Part shown: piece after piece, positions 48,781-63,065 of the stretch | How positions within the stretch are numbered: the first letter of the stretch is position 1 | Layout: each line of letters opens with the position of its first letter | Origin: Heliopora coerulea | Lineage: Eukaryota > Cnidaria > Anthozoa > Scleralcyonacea > Helioporidae | Direction of reading: 5' to 3' | DNA length: 64,000 bases | Assembly: GCA_030142905.1 (NCBI GenBank) | Contig: JASJOG010000085.1 | Coordinates: 62,001-126,000 of the forward strand | Notes under the pieces: generated by a model | Told to the model about the DNA's origin: nothing | The model's database searches: none | Seen by the model: only the letters and a program-made list of their open reading frames with translations | Program-made: the position numbers and the translations under genes

Positions 48781-49550
48781 AGCACACTGTTACTTTGGTG
48801 ACTTCGCACTTTTTTTATTATCGAGGTACTGCAGATTTATACTGTGGTTCTGTTAGCGAGTGCATCAATTATATAATATGCCACTCTGGCATACTTCCAC
48901 TCTTGCTGTCAGGACATTGATGTTCTTACAGTGGCACTCTGCCTGTCAAAGAGGTATTGTTATTCAGGAGCTCTTCCATGTATCAAGGAAACAAATGATT
49001 CATTTTACGTCGGTAGACTGTCACTCCTATACTCCAGACATTGACGTGTTTTCACTAGCACTCTTGATGTCTGACAAGTATTGAACACCAGCTCTGGAAC
49101 ACTTGTATGCAGCCAGGAAACAAATGATTCACGTCACGATACCAAACTGGCCCACTGCGGCTATAAACATTTCTGCTGTTTCTCTGACTGTCTGCTCTGG
49201 CCCTCAGGGGATCACTGATTTATTTTATTCTAGAAAATTAGCTCCTAGTGTACTTGCGATCTTAATTCAGCGTTCTAGTGCTATGGCGTAATAGATGGCA
49301 ATGAATACTCATGCTTTGGGGCTCTGGCTATCAGGGAATCAATATTTTAGTTTACCGAGGCAAACTGTTGCTCTGGTACTTTGGCCATTCTCGTTCTTGC
49401 AAGTTACAGTATGGCGACCTGATGGTGCGAAGGATAATACTGAACGTTCTTATTTTGGTGACGTGGCACCAAGGCAATGAATATTTCACTTTTCTTTGTC
49501 AAAATAGCGCTTTGAGACCGAGGAGATTAACGTAGAGCCCTTGCATTCTC
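48781..49550. repeat. Diverged tandem repeat, about 125-135 bp period
   Basis: The module GGAAACAAATGATTCA appears at 48987 and 49116; TGGTGAC ... GCA and GGCAATGAAT modules recur before and after. Units are strongly diverged. Confidence 0.4.
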
Positions 49551-50436
49551 ACTCAAATACGTCGTCCCTAACTCTGTCGAGTGGTGTATGTAATAGGTGA
49601 TGGTCAGCAGTAGTACCATGGTTACCTTGATCATGCCAATGAACAGTACACTGCCTGTGAAGTATTCAGGGGTACCCTGTAGAGTGTATCAGCAAATATT
49701 TTGGTCACTAAAATTACGCAGCAGTTATGATACGCATTTGTTTTGCTTTCATCACATAAATTGTTATAATGAGTTTGAGGAGCGGTTATCTCACCCTCTC
49801 ATCGAATTTTCATCGGTTATTTCTTTGTGAAACAACATAAAAAGCTTCAGATTTCGGGAAGAATTTTTGGCGGTATTAGTCATCGACAAAAATACAACCA
49901 AATAATGTAGTCAATGTCAATATTTGAGGTACTGTGAGCAGGAAGAAATTACAGAACAAACCAAATATAAAAACTGTGCAAAACCAGAAGGAAGAGGGAA
50001 CTGCCGACACTTGAGATGAAAGATACTGATGTTTCTAACAAATCCCCTTGGTCGAAGAAGGTACCAAATTTTAAATATTCATTTGGATAAACTGGTGATT
50101 ACAGCGAAAAACCCCAGTTTGATCACCGCCAAACAGCAGTTGGGATGATAGGCTGATATCGTTGTACGCAAAGATTCATCAAGGATTGTTGCGCTCTCGT
50201 TATCAATGAAATTTTCGATAAGAGAGATGCATTCTCAGAGGAGAGAGCATAATAAAGACTGGTAATCTGTTTACTGAGGCAGAGATTTTGACACTTTTCC
50301 GGGTTAGATACTGTAGGTCGTTGTGGACGTCTGTCATAAACACGTTAGTTTGACCATTCAAGTCTACCAAATGGCGAAAACACCATTGAGCTATAATGTA
50401 GCGAAGCTTACATAATGTTTCCAGCACATATAACAT

Positions 50437-50816
50437 CAGTAGCGGCGCCTCACGTCCTAGTCTGGTGAGGTGGGGGGCAAACGAGGTGCAATAGAACATC
50501 TTGGGTGGCAAAACCTCCAGGAAAATATACTAAATTCAGGGAAAAATATAGAAACTCCTACGATAATTGAATACTCATTTTCCATGACTCCTAGAAAATG
50601 TTATACAGTAACTGTGTCATGACGTTCATCATTTTCAATTCGACACTCGTTTTCCACGAATAAATCGCGACTAAGATGTACAAACCCTACACTTTCATTA
50701 GGAGTTTCTTTTCTTTTCTTTTTCTTTTTTTTTGGGAGGGGGGAAAGAATCCAATCAAAAGTTTTCTCTGGATAGGTAAATGCCCCTCGTGCGCCTCCCT
50801 CCTCGCGCCACCACTA
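50437..50816. mobile_element. hAT-like MITE
   Basis: Starts CAGTAGCGGCGCC and ends GCGCCACCACTA, inverted in pattern. The flanks TATAACAT and CATAACAC match 6 of 8. Confidence 0.5.
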
Positions 50817-50824
50817 CATAACAC

Positions 50825-53800
50825 ATTACCGGGAAGCATTCTCAAAGTGTAAAGACCGGAGAAAAACTGTTCTGATAGAGTACCGGTCAGAGATTAGTTT
50901 CGAACTGCGGTCAGTTACCGACGCGCAAACTTATCTCGCTTGAAGCCATGGAACTAACCCAAAAACGTTGTATAGTATATTTCCCAAGAACTGATAACAG
51001 GAGCAGGTTGTTCGACGCCCGGAAAGCTCATTGGGCGGCCCGACGTCCAGGGGAGTGAATATCGTTATCCTTCCTTTGCACAACTGAACTTAAATTTCAT
51101 CCACCGTATGGCGAGTTATCCAATGGATCGAAATATTCGGCGAATAACTTTATGTTCGAGTATTCAAGATAGGACAGCACAGCACTCTCGCTTGGATAAG
51201 CTGTCCTGGCCTCGTGTAAATAACCGCAGAACTCCGTTTATTCACTGACTCCTAATTTTTATGACAATTCTTTCCTGACGTAGGAAGATAAACAACTTAT
51301 GTTGGGACAAACTCACACGGCGCACACAAGTCGCAGACTTCCTTCTTTTTCATTTAGTGAAATTCCGATCTGCCACTTACCTGTGTTTGCAAATGTTCTG
51401 ACAGGGTAGACTTCGGAGCCAAATTGACGGCAACGAAAGGATGAAAGCTGTTCCAACAGTGAAGATTGATTGCTCGTTAAGGGACGTCCCGAGAGCCCAG
51501 TGGAATGGAAATGTGTTTCTGTGCCGAAGTAATCTAAATGTAGCGAAAGACAGTACGTGCTTAGTGATGTTTGTGTACTTAAAAAACACTGATAAGCATG
51601 TAAGACTTTTATATAGATGAAGAGATCATTAGCTTAATTGATGAAGTTTACTTTTTAAGTGTTATATCTCCTTTACACGAACTAATGACAGTCACTTGAG
51701 TAACCCAGGCCATCAAACCTCCAAGGCAATTTAAACCAACTATCGTCTTTTATAAATATGATTTACCATAATGGCTAAATTAAGCGTTCGGAATCACTTA
51801 GCCATGAAGTGACGCTGGAACGTTTTCAGTCTGACAAATTATAATACAAATGTAGATGCCTGGTAGTCAATCAAAACCGGGTGGACCTACCTACCTGACG
51901 AAGATGCGAGCAATGCGGAATATTAAAGGAGGAACTACCCCAGATAACTGGCCGAGTCTTTCGCCGAAGAGTGTACTGTAAAAATTCCCAATTACAATTG
52001 GGTTGACTCAGACACCTCCCACTTCGAATGGTATGTCAACCTCGCAAAGTCGCAGGTTTTTCCGGATATATACATACTAAATTTTCCATTCCCTTCCGTG
52101 GATGGTAAATTGAAGGCAAACCTACTGTTTGTTGCGGTCAGATGTGCATGCTGTTGATTGACAATAGCAAACGAAACCAAAACCCGGCTAACTGTAAAAG
52201 GCGATCTGGGGAATTACCAAATCCCGTGTTGACAAGTGACGGCTTGGTCAAATAGCCTTGCAGGCCAAGCTAGTAGATTACCATTTGGAAGAAGAACATC
52301 AATTCCTGCGTGATTTCTTTGCTTGTGTGGCCAACAGGGATTTCTACACTGGAACTTACTTTGAGGAGATTGTTTATTCTAGATCGTGGTTGTCCCACCG
52401 GGGAGCTGTTGGCCAGTTTAAGCTATACATTGCACTTCCAAGGAAGCGCGCCCCTGCCAACTTTTTCGGGTGAAAAAACAATGTAATAACAGTGAGGTTC
52501 TGTTGTGTGCGAAACACGCCTTTTAACCACCTATCTTGCGGGACGAGATGGCCGATTGGGACGAGGTCTCGACAACGCGTCAAGCGGTTTCCTTGTAGTC
52601 AAACGAGAATCATTGGATTAAGATAGTTTCGCGCGATAACGTGGGTTTTAAACAAACATGCATCCCCATGCATGCCGTGCCTGAAGTCACCTTGAGGCGT
52701 TTTAAGGAAAAATGCCAAAAAATTTACGAAAGAAAATATAATGGCTTGGGTGTTTTTGACAAATTCGGCATTTGACAGTCCCCGAACGTACTCACTGTCA
52801 ATAGCATCGAATAAACTATGAAGTATAAAAGCACGACTGTTCTTGTGCAAAGGAATGGTATACAGAGCAAAAAACTATTGAGGGTTAGTCGAGGCATACC
52901 AAAGGTCATCACAGGGGTTTCTCGTTTTCTTGTCGATCATTCGGAAATGGCTTTCCGTTTCGTCTGCTTCGGTGGCCACTTCATGCATGTGTCTATCGAG
53001 TTTTCTCACACAAGTTAAATTGTTAAAGGAACAATAAATAGGATCCATGGATGAGCGGTAAAAGTTTGATAGAGACGGCGAGATCTTAAAAGCGTTGCGT
53101 TTGCTTATTTCTACACTCCCTCACTTGACGACAGCAATTGCACAGTGCAAGGATTGAACGTACTCAATATTTGGCTGCCGTCCACAACGCCTAATTACCG
53201 GTATCCCAACTTTCAGAGCCCGCACAGTCTGCGAAGCAAGAAGACTTAAAAAAGCCATCAACCTTGCGTTTGATGGACAACAGATCTAATGATTATTTTC
53301 AACATTATCTGTTACTTTGTGAAGCTATCATGAAGTTTTTATAATATTTATTCCCAAATACCACAAAAATATAATAATATTAACAGAATCGCTGAAGAGT
53401 CTCAGCTTCCGCAAAACTTAACAAGGTATGCCATAGCAATTTGACTGATATAGAATATTAAAAAACATATAATTTAAAAGAATTGCCTTTCATTGTAAAA
53501 CCGCTGGAATAAATTTTAATCAAGCAACACATTCAATTCGTGATAGGGATTATTAGGCCGACCAGGCCTTGCTAAAAGCAGCAAAACTTCAAATCAAGTA
53601 CATAACGTTGAAAAGAGCCATGCATGTCTATATTCAACTGCCATCCATGACTGTTTATTCAGATCTATCTGTTGACGCGTTTGGCGGCAACATGCCTTCT
53701 TCGGTGTGGTCCATTTTGCGAGAATTCAATACCTCTCTAACATTTCTACCACTCTACTCACTGTGATCTCCTTTCGAACGCGCTTCTCATTTCCTATTAA

Positions 53801-54921
53801 TATTCAAAATGATGTTTCCTCAGCGACGCTCTTCGTTCTTTGCTTTATCCTCGAAGTGTTCTGCGCCAGCCCGTTTCCAAATCCTTTGCCTTATTTAATC
53901 TACATTGTCTTATTATATTGACTTTTCTCCTACTCCTCACTTCTTTGTCTGATATTTCACTTGTACAAAGCCCACTCGACATACCCTCATGACATAACTA
54001 ATCAAGGATACAAGCTGTCGCTGGCTGTTGTTGTGTTGTTCACATCACGTCTATCACACCTGGTCGCAATTCAAAGCGTTTTACTAATCCTTTTACTTCT
54101 ATATAACTTATTGCGTTTGTTCACATCTTTTTTTCGCAAGTATAAAGAGAAAACTTTGAAAGGTTAATTATGAAAGAAGACTGAACCGCTCTCCTTCCTT
54201 ATATTAATCTTATCATCGTCAACATCGTCATCACCAAAGAAGCGTAAGTGGCGCTTTTTGTGCTCGTCTTGTCTTGGGGAAATCTGCGTTTCCGATCTCG
54301 ACGACTTACAAACTTCACACGTCATTCACATTAGCGACAGTCAAGTGCCACTTCTTACTACTTAATGTTGATCCAAGTCTTTGATGATTAATGAAACTTC
54401 TCAGTTTACTGCGGTTATAATCGTCGGCGTATCTGTGCCATTCATGCTAAGTTTGTCAAGGGAAAGATTGTTCCGCACCCAGATGATGCGACGACAAAAC
54501 TCTGCTTGTGAAATTTTTGATTTAAAACTAATTTACAGCATGTGCAAAACACTGTAATCTTGAAAAAATCACACCCGATTTAAAAGCTGTTCAACATGGC
54601 GTCTTGGATGTTGGTCGTAAGTAGTGCTCTCCAAGAAATCAAAAATGGAAAAAGACAACTGTATAGCAACCAAACCAAGTTGCATTCCGGAAGTCATTTA
54701 AATATTGACTGTCACTTCTACGTCCCCCAAACCTCTCCAGTATCTTGAATAGTCGAGAAAAGCTCTTCAACGGCTCATCATCGTCTGCCAATTTGGAACA
54801 ATGCGCTTGCGCAAAAGTCGAGCAATTCTGAGCCGTCAATCAATACCACATGGTTCGTCTTTGTACGTTGTTCACCATTTTAACACCAGTGAATTTTACC
54901 CCTCAAGTCATGAGGATGTTC
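50825..54921. other. Non-coding stretch
   Basis: No supported gene. A weak tRNA-like relic lies on the minus strand near 50884-50955. Confidence 0.45.
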
Positions 54922-55112
54922 GGTCCCATTTGCACGATAAGATTGGCGTATGCGATTGTTCGTCCTGGGGTATGTAATGTTGTCTCACAGGCAGACGTCC
55001 TGCGTTCCATTCGCTCATTAATGTAGCAATACGTCCAGGGGATTCTAATGAGCTAATCGCATACATCAGAATGAACAATCCCATACGACAGTTGTATCGG
55101 GTAACTGGGCCC
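54922..55112. mobile_element. GGGCCC MITE family, copy B, best preserved
   Basis: 191 bp with inverted termini of about 45 bp: GGTCCCATTTGCACGATAAG at the left and the reverse complement of a segment ending AACTGGGCCC at the right. No coding capacity. Confidence 0.75.
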
Positions 55113-58100
55113 TTAACAAACTCGACTTGACTCTTTCCAGACCATGGCAGCCCTTTAGTATTTCATTCTGGTTAACGCCAGACGATTTGGCTCGTATATG
55201 GAAGATCTAACGTCAAGAAAGCTACTAGTTTTGCCCGCAACTTTATGATAGCCGAATTAAGATAAACTCATATGATAACTTCATGAAACATCGCCTTATG
55301 ACTTTAATGATTTCCTCGCTCTATGCCAGGCATTCTGCGCATTGGTTATGCACATAAGACACCTTTTTTTTGTTAAATGACTAATACATTATCATCGTTA
55401 TTATGTTATACGTTGAGTCATTTGAGAGTGTATATTCTAGGAACGAAAGTCTTCTTTAAGGCCATTGGCCGGAAATATACGGAACCCACGCCTTCGGTAA
55501 ACTTGTTCAGCGACTTCCCGGCTGACAAAAGAAGGCCGTTGAGGGGCGATAGGTCGTAAATTGTAATATCTGATCTATTGCTTCCTTGACTTGTTGTCCA
55601 GCCACGTTTCTCACTGTTGTCCCTGTTGACAGGAGTATATGTGCGAAGTATAGCAACAAGAACAAGAACAACAACAACAACCGCTTTGACATAGCAAGGA
55701 GTGGACAGGGGTGAGCCATATTGCCCTTGGATGCCATAATAAGTGGGTGGCAAATTGTGATGTCGTAAAAAAGGCATAATTTTTTTTATTTTTGTAGTTA
55801 ACAACGAAGGAGGGGGTGTGTCACAAGCGATGTTTGCTTCTGGGCACCAGCCTTCGAAGCAGAGCGCCTGCTTTGCAGACTATCTGGGCATCTACAGTGC
55901 TCATTAAGGCGGCAGTACAATGACAATGATAATCTCTAGGAGTCAGATGACAATTGGGGCATCTTGCCCTGTTTCTTCCTCCTGTCACTCTTGTGACGAA
56001 TATTTTAAATTCAATTAAAATTAAAATAATTGTGAAATGTATAATATAAAAAGGAACAGATGGATAACATACATGATAGAGATAATAATCATAGTCATAA
56101 TAATGATCGAAACATTATTCAAATATGACAATATACAGGATTTAAATCTTAAATTTAAAAATAGATCTAAAACATTAGATATTTCTTAAAAATATTCGCG
56201 ATAAAAATCCCTGACTGTTTTTGGTTGGTAGAAGTGTAATCGTATTCAAAAGCAGTTAATCACAACAACAATTTAAATAATTGAATTGAAAGAAAATGAA
56301 AAAGACAGAGGGACAAAGGTAGAGAATAATGAAAGAGAGAATTAGTTGTTCATGTTAGTTTCAGATGTTTCTTGAACCTGATCCCAACTAGACCTTAACT
56401 ACAGAAGCATCGTATCAATCCCCTCATTTTCATCATTTTTCGTGCATTTCAATTGAAAATGAGCCAAATCCTTTGTATTTTTGATAGCTTTTGTAGCGAG
56501 CCAGTGTCTCCGAGCCATAACAAACATTTTGCGAGATCAACTCAACGACTAGTCAGTGAGGTCAGCGCTTTTGAAACAGCTTGGCGCCCTACCCTTACTG
56601 ATGGGAAAGCGCAGTCCAGTCGAGAACCCCAGCCAAGCGAACGTTCCGCTTGATGGATCGTTTCACGAAAGTAACGAATTAAAAGTTACAGTATGAATTT
56701 GTATAAATTGAAACAAATACCACGTCAACGTAGTGTTTATTGGTATGACAACGGATAAGTTAACGCCATCTCCTAACCACTCGATAGTCAATAGCTCAAG
56801 GTAATAAAAACTGATCAGTTACACTATACTGTGTTAAACGAAGGGTCGGCTGATCGAAAGCTTTCATTCGAAGAAATTGTTTAGCAAGCATAACCTCGGA
56901 GAATTTAACCGAGTAAGTGTCACAGCGGGTCATTATGCTGCGGTTTTTGTAGTAATGCTAACACCTCTGAGCACGAGACTAGGTTTACGGCATACATTAA
57001 GAAATATCGTTCTTAATTCACGTAATCACTTTGGACAAACATGAAGATATAAGTTTATAAGGACAGAGGAAAGTTTAAGGTCGACGTTCTGTCAGGAAAA
57101 GCATCGAAATTGTCAGATCCTTTTCGGTCCACGCTACATGCTGTTCGCTTAACATAAAGTTGTCAGACTTAATTGGATTTGTTTTTCAAAGTTCTTGTGA
57201 AACATTAACGCACGTTGGGGGTAACTGTAATAATTCACAAACGTAAGTAATGACTTCTAGCTCAACTGCAGTTTTAAAAAAGTAAACTCACAATAGATCG
57301 ACGAGTTATCTTCCGATGTGCGTTGTTTTTTATACTTCTTTTAAGGCTTTCATGGAACTGATTAAACATCGTAGTGGGGCATGCTACCAACCCACTAGAC
57401 AGCATTTTAGGTAGCTGTAATTCATAATTAGGTCCAATTCTCCTGAGCTTACTTCAGAGCCGAAGGAGCCACAATACCATATCAGTGCTCCTTCTTCATG
57501 TACCTATCCCAGGGATAGAAGTTATGTAAATATTTCGCGTTCTACTTCATTAAAAGCCCGAGCTCGTTTTTACGTGCTCAACCGCATCCTCGCGGCACGA
57601 TTCTTTCTTCATTTATCACAACAACTCCAGGAAAACCTCGATTATCGGTCATCCACTGAGCAAATGTGGGTATTAAAATTTCACATGTTGAGCCTTCCAG
57701 ACTATGGCGATAGATATGTCAGAGCATCATACAGTATACGCTTGTAATCTCCGCACGGCATCAGAGTTGTTTGAACTCAAAGGTTCGAGCGCCTCTTCAG
57801 TACACTTAAGAAAATGTTGAACATCTGCACATTCGTAGCTGAATGGCTTGCGGAACATCTCACAAATCATCACAATCACAAATGTACAGGTTGGTCCAAT
57901 GAAATCTTCGCTCAACCACGAGAATAGTTGTGTAGATCAACTGTCACACCCGCTCTTCATTGCATCCTTGGGAAACATTTCATTTGTAGTGTACGGGACT
58001 TGACGCATTTGAACGTCAAACACCCAGAGGTCAACACCCTTCATATCCGTCTAATGCTGAAATCCATTGGCCAAACTCCCATATTTCTGATAATCTCGAC

Positions 58101-61100
58101 AACCCCGGCACAATTACTCTAAGTCTTATGGACAGCACAGTCTTTACATATCTTGCTAAGAGATACAGCAATAGCCATTAACACGTCTAGTTGATTTAAG
58201 TAATCTAATAAAAGTCCATAAGCTACGACTTCATACATTAACACGACAGCTCTGTGACTAAGTTTTGTAAGTGATACACGTACCTAACGGATGCCAGATT
58301 CAATGTGTATAACCTTAAACACCAGTAACAGAGATGGCAAGGTGCTGATGTGCAACCGCGCATTCGTTCAATTATAAAACATATCACCAAACGCAGCCCA
58401 TAGAGAGAAAATTGAATAACGACTCTTACTTATTTTAAATATACCAATTTCCGTGGCAATGTACATTTGAAGTTCACGCGGCAGGAAGTGTGAGGCACAA
58501 AAGTTGATACAAAGACCTGGTAAAATTGCAGCTCTGGCTGACAAGGTACGGTTTTGGAATGTATTCCAGACCTGTATTCAATGTGCATTCGGTCTAGTGT
58601 GCATATCGTCTTATGTCGGAAGACCAGCGCACCGGTGTTATCACCATGATCTTCTCAGACTGCGGAACAGCACAATCATACGCAATTGGATTTTGGCAAG
58701 GACGCGTTGACAGAAAAAACAAGAGATCACCGCACCAAAGCTGTTCTCGAGATTCGAATGTCTCGAGAAACAACGCCAATGGCCAAAAGCAGAACAATGC
58801 AAATGACAGTGCGATGTATATACACGTGTGCTTACAGCAGTTTTATTTCAAGAAATAACGAACACTGCACTGACATATACGGAAAGAGTTGGCCTTATAA
58901 GTCGAGTGTAATCTCAGCGGCTACTTCGAGTAGCGAGCGTTTAGTGCCACATGTGGCTTGTTTTGTTTTACAAGTCAACTTCAAATTAAAACGCATGTGA
59001 AAAGACAACTTATGATGACACCCCAAGTTACGACCCGAGAAAAATCATAGAAAAGCGCTTCGTGAAAATTATCAAACTACCCTACCTGGATTTTCCAAAG
59101 TTTCGTTAAGCTGGTAAGCGCGAAAGATATCCGTTCACCTCACAGAGTTATATGTTAATGTGCTCAGCTCCGTCTTGGGAGTCTTTGTGCAATAGCTGTC
59201 CGGTATTCTTTCGCGCCCAGTTGGTCACCTGGGCTCTTCAAAGAAAATCGAACAAAACACTAAAGTGTGAGCACAATACTCTGTCGTTGGTTCTCATTCA
59301 CCTCTCACCTTTACAGACAGCACTTTATCAAGACTGAAATCCGGCGACAAAATCAGATAGCTGACAACACTCGGCGAAAGACACATAACCCCCTTTTTCA
59401 CAAAATAGAAGCAGTCATCTTTTTCCTTCCTAGGGAATTTTACTAGCGTTAATCAATGATTGCCAATGATCTAGCTGCATACAGGTTGTTGAGAAGGAAG
59501 GGCAGCAACCAAAAAGAGATCTTCAAGTTTAAATTTTCTTAACGGCGTTCACTCACGAGAGTTTTGAACTGTAACCAACTTAAATTCAAACAAAACACCA
59601 ACGCTGTATCGTGTGTTGACTTTCATCAAAAGCTCCACATCGCCCAAGCGTTACAGGCGTCGTTTATTCTTAAAAGCAATTTGGCAGGAAATTAAAAGAA
59701 AATGATAAAGCGAAATCACAATTGATCTTATCAAAAGCTACACGCCTATGCTTTAGGTCTACAACGACTGACAATTACTCGAAACAAATGCTGTCTTCCT
59801 GCAGTCACCATTAAGGTTACTCGATCATTGTCCGTGAGGTGAGACCTTGCCAGGTCGAACTGCATTAATTTCCTGTCTATTCATTGACCGCTTTCAGCCA
59901 CCTTAAGTACCGTCAACGAACCATAACACGTTCCCAATAACTGATAAACGAAATGATAAGCTCCTTTAGCTTAGCGACATATTTATGTGCCTATCTCTAG
60001 TATCAATTCTTATAAATTCTGTGGCTGCGAGTTAAGAAAATCCCTCAAATGCATATTGGTGCATCAGATCAGGTGCGACACGATTCAGAATTCATAGCTG
60101 AGGCATACTACAAGCTTAAAGAGTTACCATAGAGATATTCTAAAATGACATAATTACCGCGACTTGTTTTCATGTTTTAATGCCGTTTTATTACCATGGA
60201 TCCAAATCCTGTAACATTGCTGGGTTTTTTCGGCAAATCAACAAAACTCTAAGACAGTTAGAAAATACCCTTTGTCAATAAATGCACTTGCTAATTGAAA
60301 TTACACAGCGAAAAAGAGGTATTTGTGATTATGGCAATTGCTCCAACTTCTCATCACGCTAGATATACCGGGTGAAGAGCCGCGTTAACAAGGCAACCAC
60401 TTCTCTTCGCATTGAACATTCGTACAATGAACTTCAGTATGTGAAGACCAGAGCCAGACCAGCAAGCGCTTACGAATTTAGTTCAACAAGAAGCTTCAAC
60501 GACGTAAACCATTATCAGACCGTTTGTCGCGCATAGCTAATCCTTCATTGAAAAAAGACACTCAGAATAGAAAGTCAGTATATTCTACCGCTTGTAGGCT
60601 AGTCCAGTAAAAAAGGTGACTAAGGAGTAACCAACATTGAATCGATATCAAACCCCGGTGCAGCCAAATTATTTGATAAGGAGGTATGACTGGAAACTAG
60701 TTGGATATCAGCCAGTCAAAACATAGCCAATGATCAAGGTGAAAATTTCAACATGTCAAACTATGATCCGTTTCCCTAAAACTTTATTCAGCCTAACGCC
60801 AGGCGATTTTACTCGTCAAGGGGAGACTTTCGGTAGGGAAAGAGTTGAAAGGATCTGCCTCGCCGATTGCAAAAGATTTTATTGCAAATTCTGTTGACGA
60901 AAGCGCTACCACACCTTTGGCTTGACATTCATGAAAAGAAACTGCTTTATTTCATGTGATTTCTTACAGGATTTGAATGATCTAAGGTCCTTCAGGGTGA
61001 ATTCCGAGCGGGCTTTTGTAAAAAGATTTCAGATTAATGCAACATTTTGTTCAACTCGGAACACTACTCGCTCTGATTTCGAGGCTTGCTCAGAAATGGG

Positions 61101-61747
61101 CTGATTTTGAAACTAAATACCAGACGTCTTCCAATTTCTGCAAGATTTACGATTAATTTACAATATATTTTTCTTCTAAAGACTTGTAGTGTGAAAGTAT
61201 ATCAATTCAGATGGAGTGAAAATGAGTGCAACTGCTTATTCTTGCAATGGTCATGGTGAGGCCATCATAATTACATTTATAGCCTTACCAGGCTGTCCAC
61301 GTCCCTGATGGCTTGCCAACGGCACCTTCTAGATGAATTCAGTGGCTCCTCCCATCGGTATATGCCAGGTTTACACATGCCAATCTAACATGCATACATA
61401 CACGTTTAAAAATACCAACTCTATCCCACAATGTCTCAGCAGTGCATTTGAAATAACTCTCGCTATCTTTCAGGCAGCCTTCTCGTTTTTTGTCAAACAT
61501 TTGATTACTGTTGTAGCTTACTGGTTGACGCGACTTCCAAGATATGCTATAATCTCTAACACACTTTCCACTTGAAATCCAGGCCGCTTATCTCTCGTCT
61601 CCAATGTTGACTTCCAATATCAGTTCAAATTCACGCAAAATTTCTCATCAATATTCTGTTCTGTTGGACAAACCATGGCTACTTGCCACACCACCACCTC
61701 CTCTCTATTCTCTAATGTGAGATTTGGTGTCCAACAGCTATTGTATT
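55113..61747. other. Non-coding stretch
   Basis: No supported gene. Contains an (AAC)n run near 55660-55682 and copies of the dispersed module at 55159 and 60776. Confidence 0.45.
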
Positions 61748-62100
61748 CTTGAGATGATAGATGAAAATTCGTCAAGCTCTATCCTCAGAATAATGATTTC
61801 TGAGCCCCAGACGGGGATCGAACCTGCAACTTTCTGATGACCGGTGAGACGCTCTAATCATTGAGCTACAAAGACTCAGATGGTGAGCTAAGGTGCAAGC
61901 CCGACCTGCAAGGTTGCACATACATCGAACTTGCATCTTGGCTCACCATCTGAGTCTTGGTAGCTCAATGGTTAGAGCGTCCCACCAGTCATCAGAAGGT
62001 TGCGTTTTCGATGGATCCCCTTCTGGGGCTCAGAAATCGTTTTTCTGAGGATAGACCTTGACGATCATTCATCTGTCATCTCAAGGTATCTCCAAGCTCT
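61748..62100. mobile_element. Head-to-head tRNA-like palindromic element, copy 2
   Basis: The best copy. tRNA-like arms at 61802-61877 (minus, 76 nt) and 61952-62031 (plus, 80 nt) diverge from a centre that is itself inverted (CAGATGGTGAGC / GCTCACCATCTG). Outer arms of about 55 bp match as inverted repeats. Both arms have a GAGTCTT/GGGGCTC acceptor-like pairing and box A. Confidence 0.75.
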
Positions 62101-62625
62101 CACACTTCTAAAATATGAATTTCAGTTATTGTATTCCTTAGCTTGTACAGTAAATGCCTTGCTAACGTGAACGTACCATCCTGAATTGCAAAACCTTCAA
62201 ATTAGCCCATATTTGCTCGTATCAAAGTACACCCCTATCTGGAATCTCATGAAAATCAGGAAAGCGGTAGGGTGACATAAGTCGAATTCCTGAACTTCTA
62301 AACCTCAGCAAAAGTTCTAGCCAGATCTAAGTAACGTCATTTGTGCATCAATATTCGCAGTTCCCAGAAATATTATACCGTAAGCAAATAACGATCCGTT
62401 CATAATTAGTTTGTCAAATTAACTGTACTATGTATCAAACTGGCGAACTTGTCCAAGTCGAACAAGGTAAGGTTCAAGTAATCTTAACAAAAAGGTTCAG
62501 GGAAAATCCGATTGCCATGACAAAGTGGCTAAAGACAAGCTGATTGAATTATCACTTAAATATGTAAGCCTAAAGTATGGTTTCAATATTTAACCCTGGA
62601 GACTGTCCATATAGTCTTAAACGCT

Positions 62626-62807
62626 GATCCACACAGGACGATTGTCATATACGATTGTTCTTCTTGATCTTTGTGATTTACTCTCGATAATCGCCAGGAC
62701 GTATTGCAACGTTGACTAGCGAATAGTAAGCAATTAACTCTTGAGAGCTAATTGCATACGCCAAGGTGAAGAACCGTACTCGACAATCTTATCGTGTAGA
62801 TGGGCCC
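62626..62807. mobile_element. GGGCCC MITE family, copy C
   Basis: Right terminus CTTATCGTGTAGATGGGCCC, with TAA following. The left terminus is eroded, starting near ACACAGGACGATTGTCATA. Confidence 0.6.
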
Positions 62808-62964
62808 TAAGATTTACTCAGAAGAATCGAAACATTCGCAAAAGAATCCCATGCATGAATAGTGCCTTGAAGAGATAATGCCATATCCCAGAGCGACGAA
62901 TTGTTTGCGCGAAGGTACTGCGTTGATGGGCCGACGTGTTGATAAGTACTTCAAAAATTTAATA

Positions 62965-63065
62965 ATTCATGAGGAAAATACAGCGGAAAATCATAACCGT
63001 GTCACGTCTTTAAATTTGATAAAAACACGCTTGCTTTTCTCCTTAAATTTGTGAGACTTAGAAAG
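62965..63065. repeat. Dispersed repeat, copy 3
   Basis: ATTCATGAGGAAAATACA and ATAACCGTGTC modules as in 18270-18570, in inverted orientation. Confidence 0.5.

Noticed and set aside
61802..62031. Two functional tRNA genes
   Set aside because: Size, acceptor pairing and box A fit, but the anticodon stem has mismatches, the usual U33 is absent and T-stem pairing is poor. They are tRNA-derived repeats.
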